This document shows positions 30,401 to 42,400 of a DNA stretch of 64,000 bases, in pieces. This DNA comes from Piezodorus guildinii. Its lineage: Eukaryota; Arthropoda; Insecta; Hemiptera; Pentatomidae. The stretch spans positions 53,370,725-53,434,724 of the forward strand of contig CM041293.1 of the NCBI GenBank assembly GCA_023052935.1, in the 5' to 3' direction. A model generated the notes under the pieces. That model made no database searches. It was not told the DNA's origin and worked only from the letters and a program-made list of their open reading frames with translations. Each line of letters begins with the position of its first letter. Position 1 is the first letter of the stretch. The translations under genes were made by a program, and so were the position numbers.

Positions 30401-33400
30401 ATTATGAAAAATTAATTAATTAGATAAAGACATTCACTAGAAAGAACAACAAAAATTATATAATTGATTATAACTATATCTTCTTTAAAAATTTATTTAT
30501 TATTACATAAATAAATTAAAACATATTTCTTGACGTTTCGAGTTCCATGACTGCTTTATAAATGTTATTTAAAAACTAAAAACAATAATTTAATATCAAG
30601 ATTTAAAATTTCACTATATTAACGACATTTAAAAATCATAATCCTAAAAATAATTAAAAAATCTGTATGTTATGAAGTGACAATGGTTGACTGTGTGTAT
30701 ATATGAGAGAAGTTGGTTCAGGGTGCAGTCAATATAACACACAATCAAGCATAAACTTAATTTATTGGTGCCACCACCAATAGGCACCAATAATGACAAC
30801 CAATAATAATAACAAGGCACCAATAAATTAAGTTTATGCTTAATGGTGTGTTATATTGACTGCACTCTGAACCAACTTCTCTCAAAAAAATCTATATCTT
30901 AAATTGTTTTTAAAATCATTAGTATATTTATATATACTTACAATTTTCCATATTTAAATAATAATTTTCCATTTTCATATATGTCATTTTATATACATCT
31001 ATTTAAAATAATCATCATAACAAATAAATTTATAAAAAACAGATAGTTCTAATCAATTATACAATATAATAAACTTCATAATTGGAAAATTGAAAAAAAA
31101 AAAAAATTTAATTACTTTAATGTTTTGAATCTGAATATAATTAAAAGCATTCGAGAACAGTTTAAACATTATTTGAAGCAAATAGACGAATAACAAGAAT
31201 AAGAATATCATTAAAGCCTTGAGAGTTACTTCTGATCAAAGTTGAACAAACTTATTTGGTCAAATAAAAATTTATTAAAGTGGCATTTGTTTAATTAATT
31301 AAAATTAATTTATTTTGAAATTTAGATTAAATTTCAATAGTAATTCCCATATTTTAAAACCATAATAAAGTTGTAAATCATTGATACACACCTGAAGATA
31401 ATAATAAAACAATTTTTATAGAAAAATCTATTAACAATTACTTCGGTCTCTTTAACCTTTTAGGTCATTTTGGCTTTTTCCTAAGTTTATTTTAATATAA
31501 CAAAACATATATATACAGGTGATATATAAGTAGTAAACATTTTAAAATTTTAACCAACTAAAAAAAAAATTCTGATAAAAATTATACAGACAGCAGGCAG
31601 AAAAACAGAACTTTATGAAGTTATGAAGAATAAAATGTTTTTAGTTGTCATAATTTTGAAGAAAAATATGTATCGCGAAAAAAAATTATCATAAATTAAA
31701 TAAATATATTATTTAAAAATGAATTAAATTAAATTCAACAGCTAACATAAAAAAATGTTAAAAAAAGTTCTGTACATTATAATTTTTGTATAAGATTTAA
31801 AGCATATAAAAACTTTTAAGTTAATTCTAATTATCCATAGATTTAATAAAATAATTAACCAATCAAAATTAAAGAAAACAATTAAAATTCAAGCGATAGG
31901 GAAAAAATAGACCATTTTATAAACAACTGAACTCATTTAAATTTAGCACAGTAAACAGACTGCTGAAAATAACTGAACTATGGACTAGAGCATCATAATA
32001 CAGGATACATTTCCTACGTTTTTAACCAAATATAAAGGTTCAGAAGAAATATCAATTTAAAAATATATTTTCATTTACGGTTTGTATAATATTAATGGAC
32101 AAGAAAAAAACAATAGCAACAAACAGATTTATGAATCCTTTTTTTTCTAATAAATATACTTTTATTTAAAGTAAAGTTTTGGGCCACACCAAATAAGCCT
32201 AATTAAGGCTGCAATGCTGGAGATAAGCTTAGGGGAAAAAAATCTGGTGAGGCAACACACGACTTTCAGTTACCTACGTTGTTATAATTGATTAAAGAAT
32301 TTTCAAATACAGTTATTGATGAAAATGAGTGAAACTAATAAATAAAATTAAATTTCTATAGAACTATGTGTTTTATTAAAAAATATATTTATTATTATCT
32401 AAACAATCGGTTAGTTTAATCGGCTTTTCATTACTTATAATTATATGTACTTTAGAAGAAGAAAATTTAAAATATCATCATTTAAGCTCTGTTAGACTAT
32501 TTAAATTAGAATGAAACTTACATTATATCAAAGCCATTAAATTTTACTTCGATTTAGTGAAAGTAAAAAAAAAATAGTACATAAAAGATTCTCTATATAT
32601 TTGTATCCTATGGAGTCCTTCAAATATTTCAGGATATTAATTAAAAAATTGGCAATTAATGACAAAGAGCCCCCATGGTCTGTCGCAAAAACCATAAGAA
32701 GAAAAAAAAAAAAAAGATAAATTACAAATTATTGGGTTGGAATGCGGTAAAGGTCAGTTTCAATCGAACAAAATTAAAGATAAACTAACTTTAACAGAAT
32801 TACTATTATTCAAAATAACTTCAGCGCACTTCCCCAACAAAGTTATTTATTCCTTGTTGAAAAAAACTTGTTGACTTTAAATCAATAAACTCGAGAAATG
32901 AAAAAGCATGACCTGCGAGTCAGCTGAGGATTTTCATACTAATCATATTTGCTTCATACTAATTTTTCACCAATTATAAAAAAAATTATTTAAAACCTTC
33001 TATTTAGATATGTGGACAACTGACCAGTCGAGTTGATCGAATAAGCAGTATAAGATATAACTTAGATCACATTCTATTTAGGATTATATGCACTAATAAA
33101 ACATTTTTCTCTGACATATTTTTTTTTTTTTTTTTTTACAAGTTAATATCAAATTTACAAGTCAACAGCTAATAATCACTTACTGGGTTATGTGCCAAAA
33201 AAATATAAGGTTAAATAAGATCACAGAAACTTTTTAAACCACTTAGTTATTGCCTAATAAATGACTAACATATAATATCTGCAAATATAACCTTTGGTGA
33301 AAATATCAATGACACCATCTACTCATTGAAAATATAACTTCAAAATTTTTTAATATTTAATTAGTACACTAAACTTCAAGTGATGTCTAATCATTCACAC

Positions 33401-36400
33401 AATAAATTCATCAGAGATTTATCAGAGTACTATCAACAGGTATCTTAATTAAATCTGAATTGGCAATTTGAAAAATAATATTGAATAAAATAACTAAAAC
33501 ACATGAAAGGTAAAAACAAACAATAATTTAACAAAAACTTTTGTTGCTTGATTATTTGTATTAATTATAATGCTTGTTTGTGTTAATGGTAATGCAATAA
33601 TTTGTAACTTGTATTTCAAATTTAAACAAAATCAGCTCAGTAACCTCAGAGAACAACATAAAACTTAAAAGCGTTGAATGAGTCGCGTTTAATCATGGAG
33701 GATTAAAAAAGGCCACACTTGATAATTAAACCAAAATTAAATTGTGTAATATTCTTACAATGAAAATATATCATTATAGGCATATTTTGGAATTTTTAAT
33801 TCCTGATAAATTAAATCAGACAGTCTTGTAATCAATTTCATTTTAGAAAGAGAGGAAAAGTGAAAGAATGAATGTATAGGGGTAAATCTGTGTTCAAGAT
33901 GGAAATTTGGTGCATTTTATAAATGCAACACTTTTATTAATATAAACTATTTTCCTTAAGAAGAGAGAATAAGTAAAAATATTAGGTATGCATATTAAGT
34001 AAATTATTTCCTAACAGACAATCCAATGATAATCAATTTAAGACTAAAACACTGTCCTTCCTCAACTTTTAGGGCGCCTTTATACCGCTCGTGTACTCTA
34101 TACTTGGGAGGCTGAAGTGGTAGTTTAGCATTATATAGAACCTGCTACCGTTGGAGCCACCAAGAGATCCGGGAGTTTCAACAGTCTTATCATTCATAAT
34201 AAATTTAAATGGAGGTTGAATAAAATTAAATGTAGCTGTGCAGAAAATAAATACTGCAAGAAATTGATGACAATATAAGTTTAAGCAAGGTAGTAAGGCA
34301 AGGGGAGCCCATGGCTGAGTGGCTAGCGTGCTAGTCTCTCACACTAAAGGTTGTGAGTACGGATCCCAGTTCCAGAGGGACTTTTTCAAGCATTTAATAA
34401 ATGGGGATTCATTCACAGCCTCTCCCCAGTTATGTGAGACCCTTCAGCCAAATGCAAATGGTGGTCACTCACAAAATTAGATGTAGGGAGTGATGACCCT
34501 ACCCTATAAATACATTGAGAAACACGAGTGTAATCTCACAGGAGATTACACCGCAAGGCCAAGGGCATACACGGCCTGCCGCGCCCTGAAATAATGGAAT
34601 AATTAGAACTTTCTCTTCTCTGTTTTTTTATATTTTTATTTATTATAACATAAATAAAACTTTAATGACGTTTCTGCTTTTGTTTTTTTACTTCATACCT
34701 ATTTTCACCAGTTACATAATTTCTTTGTTGAAAACCTAAGAAGTCGCTTTGATGAGATAATGAATTTACTATATAAATTTATTTCCTAAGCCATTAGCCA
34801 AGAAGAAATATCAAGGCCATTGGGTATAAATTGAAAAATCCGACCGACTTCTTTGGGGGTAGGAGAGACAGAACCGTTCCTAAGAGAATGATAAACAAAT
34901 GAGAAGCAGAAGATAATAGCAGTAACCTAAGACAAGTTTGGTGGAGAAGGACAAGAACAGGAATCCAAAAACCATAGACCAGATTTTCAGCCCTTATGAC
35001 TGGTCACCATGACAAAAAAATATTTTATATTGTTAATATATAGCTATCAATAAATTAATAAAAATTTTATTTGTAAAAGTAATAAAACTGTTGCTAAGGA
35101 AATCAGTATTATTGAAAAAAATATTATCTATACTACTTCACTAAACCTTCAGATTTGGTTAATTTTTTTCTTTTTAAATATATTTATTCATTAATTATTA
35201 ATTAATAAAATTATATTAATCTTATATGTTTATAGTATGGTAGTAATTTAGTTTTAAAATTTAATCAAAAAGTTATTACTTTCATAGAATCTTGATTAAA
35301 GTTTGTTGCAGTGTTATCCATTTGTGCTCTCAGCTGTTTAGCGGACACCCAAAGTTGTTCACCTTTAGATTCATTCACTCTGAACTTTATGATATCTAAA
35401 AATAAAATAAAAAATTGTTGATTTGTTGTTTATAAACAAAATCTTATTACAAAACTTATCACCTACCACTTATTGCATCAAGTTGTGTATTCAGATTCTG
35501 GGCTAGTGACAAGGCCCTGACATAGGAGCTTACTAAGTTTACCCTCGACTCGAGGGTGGTAGATAACGAGCACCATCTTGATTCTAGTTCCAGACAAGTA
35601 TCAGCTATTTCTGTCTGTTTTCTTCCACCCACTTCACGGGCACTTGAAATTAATGCTTTGATTTCCAGTGTTTTAGTCTTAACAGATAGAACAAAGAATA
35701 TGGTTATGCATTATGGAAATATTTTAAAGACTAAACCATTTAAATTAAGACTGAAATAAAATTACTACCTGTAAATCATTCAAGTTTCTTTTATAAACTT
35801 GCAAAAACTCTCTAGCAGACACTAGATCGTCTCCCATGTTGGTCACACCAGAAAGGTAACCTTCTAAACTTGTCAGAAAAGCATTCAGCTATAACAAATA
35901 AGAAGTCGTAACATGAGAAAAAATATATGAAAAATCAATTCATTAATAATATAATTCAATTCAACAACATTAATTGAAGTTTATATCATATTTCTATAAA
36001 ATGCTCCTTTACACTATTCATAACAACTTTTAAAAATCCTACACAAGACAAAAAAAAAAATTATATATATATATATAAATTAACCTGATATAAAGATTAC
36101 AAAAAAATTACTTCCCAATTAAAATCAGAACTATTTTGAAGGACTACTGAACATATAATGAAAAATCGACAAAAAGTATTCTTTAATTTTAATGTTTTAC
36201 TTTTTTTTTTTTTTTAAAGTTGGTAATCAGTTATGAAGAATAAACAATTAATCGACTCTTGAACAGTAACAGAAAAAAATTATCTTAGCAATAAGTATAC
36301 TTACAAGATTATATTTTTCGATAAAAACTTTATAAGCTGCGTTCGCTCGTATATTTTCTTCTTTATGAGCAGTGCACTGGACACTCAGATTAATTTTCTT

Positions 36401-39400
36401 GTTTTCAATATCTTCAACGATTCTTTTAACACCCTTAAAACAAAAAAGATTTACTTCATTTTCATTAAAAAACCAAAGAAGATAAAAATCAACAAAAAAA
36501 TAATAGAAATAATAAATATTTAAAATTTATCATAATACATAATAACTAGACGAAAATACATATGTACTATGAGCTGTCAAATGTTTTTAACACAATAAAG
36601 AAATTTTTAATTTGAAAGATTAGAAAAGGAATACTGTATAGGACATATTACATCAAATATTAATTCAAAACATAAAATATTGAACAACTGAACTGAATTA
36701 CATGCAGCAAGAAGCTGACCTGCCTAGAATAATCAAATAGCTTAAGATATTAACGAAGACAAGAAATATAATGATAAAATATGCCACTAAAATCTATTTG
36801 GTGATAACTAAGAAATAATACTTAAAAAAAAATAAAAATTTACTAAACTTGTACAAACAAATATTACTTATTAAAAAAAATAGTGAGAGATTGGGATACC
36901 CAAGAGTTTTAAGGTATCACCTCAACAACCATAATCCAGAAATGGTACCAGTTTAGCTCCTGAGGGAGAGAGTAAAATTTATTTAGAGGCGAACAAAATA
37001 AAAGTGAAGGGTGGTAAACTTTAACTAAAGGAAAGTACATAACGATGTTAAACTAAAAATAAACAATCAAAACTCCTTATTTTATTTTTTTCAAATATTA
37101 ATCTTCTTCTCTAACAATACTTTCAACCCTTGTTTAATAGAGCCTTCAACAATTTTCCTGTTGATACTGTGCAATATTTTATCTGCAAAGCTCTGGCTAA
37201 TTGTTTATTTTTTAATCAATATATAAAGTATTTTGGAGTTAATGTATTTGTGTGTTACAGACTAATATGACAAGATGGACGAGTTATTCTGTAGATAATA
37301 AAGCTATTTCAGCCAAAGTGAGAAGGGAATTTTTTCCCATAAGTCTATCCAGAAAAAGATTCAACCTGCCCAGATCGGATTTGACAAGAACCATTTTTGA
37401 TTCGGCAAATCTACAGTGACCCCTTAACAAACTCAGTCAAGCTTTTTCAATTGCTTTAAATCAAAAGCTAATTATATTAAGAAATTAACCTAAATATTTT
37501 TATAATAGAATTACAGTATAGCTTTTCTAGTCAAAAGATTAGCTAATATACCTCAGCAGTCGGAGTTTCCTCAAGGATTTTATAGCCCTCTTGAAGAACT
37601 TTGCCAGTAACTTCTTCCAAGGAGTTTGACACTTCTTCGTGGAGAATTCTCAGTTGGTCAAGATCTAGACCGAGCTCAGCAGTCGACAGTTGAACTTCAA
37701 GTTGGTCTAATTTTATCAATGTCTAGAGAGTTCATATCAACATTAAAATCTTTCTGAATTATGAAAATTAAAATACAAATATAAACCTTTATCTACTTAT
37801 TTAAAATATAATAGAATAAATAAAATTAATTTTTACTAAGGAGTTTTTAAGTCCCCCAGTTAAGAGATGCTTTTAAAGGAAATACTAAAACAATTTACAA
37901 TGAGTTTAAGTAATTACAGAAGGAACTTTGTAACCTTTAACCCTTTAGCATCCGTGGACTACTATAGCAGTCTCAGCTCGCCAAGCCCAGTGGACCGTGG
38001 ACTCCTATAGTAGCTTTGCTTCTCTAGTGTTTCAAGTCCATTATCTACTGTAGTGGCTCTTTTTCTAGAGCCATCTAATGGTCTGGTTTACAATGTGAAG
38101 TACGTACGTTTCCTTGACAACAGATGTCATATGGATCCACTTTTTGCTGTAATACTGAGAGCAGATTTCTATGCAATTTCGTATTCTGCTTAGAGCCTCT
38201 GAGCACCCCGGAAATCAATTTCCTATCCGAATCATGTATCTAGGATACTACTGGTTAAACTTTATATTGTATATTTGAAGAATTTTTCATTAATTTATTA
38301 AATTAAAAAAAAAAAAGTTTCTAAATCCACCTGTGCCGTTCCAATGTCCAGATCAAAAAGGATGTTGGGAAACTGTAAGGTATTAATGAAAAAAAAAATA
38401 ATAGCAGTCAAAAAGTAGTCGGTCCAGTGGGCACAGTTGCCTTCACTATCAGCGGGTCCAGCTAGCCCGCTCTACCTCCGCAGTAGTCGGATGCTAAAGG
38501 ATTAATATTTAATTTTATAAAATTTCCAATGGAAACACATAAAACAAAGACCCAACTATTTTTAATACAAACATTTGTTATAAAATACAAAATCAGTATG
38601 TTATATTACCTGCTCAGCTGAAGTAAAGAAAGCAATGGCTCTTTGAAGATTCTCTTCTCTCTTACCAATGTTAGAAACATAGCAAGCTGCTTGTTCCAGA
38701 ATAACATATGCTTGTGTGACAGCCTCGGGTCCAGCAAAGTGACCACGAAGAGAGAATTCTTCACTGAAACGTACTATCTTCAATGCCTGCTCTTGCATTT
38801 CCTGAAAATAAATTAAAAGTCACTAAACAATATACAATATATTCAGAAGTACCACCTGCCATAAAATAGTAGCAAGAAAAAAAATAAAAACCAAACTTAT
38901 TTATAATTAAAATTTGTATTTTTCTATTATACTTAAATAAAAAAAAACAATTTCATCAGTTATACTAATATAACAAAACCTTTCCGAAGAGTAGATATGA
39001 GCCCCATGGTACTAATAATAGTAGGCCCAAACGATAATAATAATAATAATAATAAAAAATATAACAAGAAGAAACCAATGGCTATAGTTATTAAACCTTA
39101 GTAGTAGAAGTGATTATCGGAAACATTTAATAAAGTTAGAATCGGTCATAATTACACTGAGAGGTTTGAGATAAGATTGGGTTTCTAACAGGGTGACTCC
39201 CTTTCATCTGTTTTATTTAATTTAGCATTAGAATATATCATAAAAAAGGTGACGCATACCAAGAAAGGTTTAAATCTGAGTGGTAAAATTCCGATTCTGG
39301 ATACGCTGATAATTTGGTACTGCTGGTACTAGAACAACTAAACACAATTACGTTAATGAAAACCAGTAAAAAGGTAGGGCTTGAAATATATGATTAGTTG

Positions 39401-42400
39401 TAGAAACAGTGACAATCTTGGCAATATTGATATATCAGGACATACATATAATATATACTAATCCAAATCTCTCATGATAATATAAAACTCACAATTCCAT
39501 CCCAAAAAAAAATTTATCAACTGTGAAAACCATATTTGAATTGAAATTAAAAGAACCGTATTTGTGAAAAACATATTTTTATAAACTGTGAAAATATTAT
39601 AACTAAAAAATGGATTTTCATGCAGTAAAAAAACAAAAGACAAATATTTATTGGTATATATGGAGTGGCGTGGCCTAGTGGATAGAGCATTAAGCTGCTG
39701 TTCTCCGGGTCCCAGGTTCGAATCCCTACTGAGGCAGAATTGTTAATTCTGTTCTTTCCCCCTTTGAGCTACCTTGGTTTATGGAGACCATCCTGGGTCA
39801 CACCCAACCTCTATAAAGTAAGTACTTGAAATTGGAAGAAAGAAATCTGGCAGCCAAGCAAGCGTGATTTAGGCTTTATCACCTCCTCTTACAGTCGTTG
39901 GTCATGAAACAGTACGAATATGTTTAAGTACTGAACCCGAGACACTTCATGGGTTGTTGAGACAGGTTTTTTAAAATTTATTTGATTATTAATATGTATG
40001 TATATCTATGTATTTTTATAACTGACAATTTGGTCAGTAATAAAAAGTGGTATTAAAATAAAAAAATTGATATTAAAATAATCAAATTTAACTCAAAAGT
40101 GCAAAAAATACAATGCAATGCAATAAAATTCAAAATGCATGCAGTATAAAATTGTAGTATATTATTAGCTATTTGATGAATGGAATAACTGTCTCGGTTT
40201 GAATCTGAAATAGGCAACAAACAGAACATTCAAAATCATGGAAATCTACTCTCTGACCATAACTAATCTTGAAAATCTTAAATTAAGTTAAATGTACTTT
40301 TCCTAATTTTCTGTTTTAATGTATTAATGTTAGTTCTGATAAATTTAATTTTTGAAGTAATAAAGATATTTAAAATAATGGGATATACTTAAGAAGTGTT
40401 AGTTGATATTCAATGTATAGAATACAAGCAACTTAAGTGGAAAAATGAAGTATAAAATTGTTGGAAAAACATAAAGTTATGAAAAAAACTTTATTAATAA
40501 CTCTTAAAATGCATTTGGTGATGGAAAGTTATTCTTTTTAAATAACTTATCACCTTCATTTCTAAAAAAAGATTCATAGATTCTCACCTTTGCCTCGGGA
40601 AGTAATTTACAATGTTCATGAAGTAAAAGACTAGCAGATGCAGAAGTATCTCCAAGTTGGTCACATGTATTAACAAGAGCAGTAGATTTTTCTTCTAAGT
40701 TTCGCTGCAATTTCATCAGTTCTGATGTTATTAGAGCAAGTTCTAAGCACTCTTCTAGTTCATTTATAGCCTTTGATGTTTTATCTTGCAGTTTTATTCT
40801 TCTATCATGAAGATTTTCCATCCACCCTTCAACTTGAGCAACCGCTGAAATGTTAAAACATTATTAGATTACCTCATCAAAAACAAGGAAAAATACATAT
40901 GAGTAATATGACTTTACTTCATTAACAAATTAAAACAATCTTTAATCATTGCTTAACAATAAGGAGCATTTTAATAGGCAATTAAGTTGCCAATACCTGA
41001 AAATATATCTCAGCAATCCTATTCGAAAATATTTCCTGAATACAGATTATAGTCAAATCTTGGTAAATATTTCTAAAAATTTTTTCATAAAGAAGTGTTT
41101 TAGCCACAATTGAGGATATAAAATGGAAGAACAGGAACTGATAGATTATCGTTCAAACCTGGCAGATGGTCCTGTTGTATTTTATTTAATTTTTCAAAGC
41201 AAAATTATAAAAAAATTACATCCATTTTTAAATACAAAATAACTAAGGATATTTTACTCCCTTCGAAAAATTCTAAAGCCATCTGCCGGGTTAGAAAGCG
41301 AGAACATAGAGATATATAAATCCATAAACACTTATTAAACCTTTTAAGGGTCACTGTTGGAGATACATGGCTAGCATATGCCCAAGCTCAGGAGTTCAAA
41401 CCCGGAAGAAGGCTCTATCTTATCTTTTTATTTTTTTCAATCCAATTCATGTCTTTTTACATCCCTTTTGAAGGGCGAAATAACCAAGAGTTATCTACTC
41501 CCTTAAAAAATCCCACCAGGTATGAACCCACGATCCCGGCAGATGGTCTGGGAGACTTGAATGAAGTAATTAATTTATTTTTTAAGTGAGGTTGTTTGAG
41601 CCTTCAAAAGGGATGTAAAAAAAGATATAATTTTTTTTTTTATAATATAATTGACTGAAAAATAAACAAAATATGATAGGATCATCTGCCAGGTTTGAAT
41701 CCCCGACTTTAGGCATAGAATGATGCTTAGTCATGTCACCACAAGTGACCCTTAATAGATTTAATATGCACAAGGTCACAGGTTCATACCTGGCAGATGG
41801 CCTAGGATTTTTTATGGGAGTGAAAATAATGATTTTTTTTCGTCCTTCCAAAGGGATGTAAAAAAATATAAAATTTTGTTTGAAAAATTAAACTAAACAT
41901 ATGACTGTCTGCTGGGTTTGAACCAGCAACCCCAACCTACGATTTAAGCATCAATATAAATACAAAGGTGCAGGTCAAGAGGCTGTGGATAGGTATCAGC
42001 TTTACCTAAGAACTGGACCTTCCCCAAACACAGAGGAACAGTGAAGTAGAAACAACTCTGAGGGCACTGACTGCCATTCCCTGAGATGGGTTCTCTTTTT
42101 ACTAAAAATCGCAGATCTCGACTGGGAGTCATAAGAAAAATCCCTAGGCAGCAACATCAAGAATACTTACTTGTAATAATTTGGAAGGTTGAATGAATAG
42201 AATTCTACAGGCTGAGTCAGAGACCGGCAGTATAGCTAAAGAAGTGTGAAGGGAGCTAACCCTACAAAGACTGCTGAAGTCGAATGTGATCAACCGAAAG
42301 GTGCACATTGTCTCATCGCTAATCAGATCCAGATGAAAAATAGGAATCCTTGCACTTATTTCCTAACATGGAAAGAACAAAGTAAAAGAAGAAGAATACA

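Noticed and set aside
34308..34380. tRNA-Ser/Leu gene
   Set aside because: Head of a SINE family C element; stems do not close and the body continues for 300 bp.
39661..39735. tRNA gene
   Set aside because: Box A and box B are good but the acceptor and anticodon stems do not pair, and the same head recurs with a long shared body, so it is a SINE.
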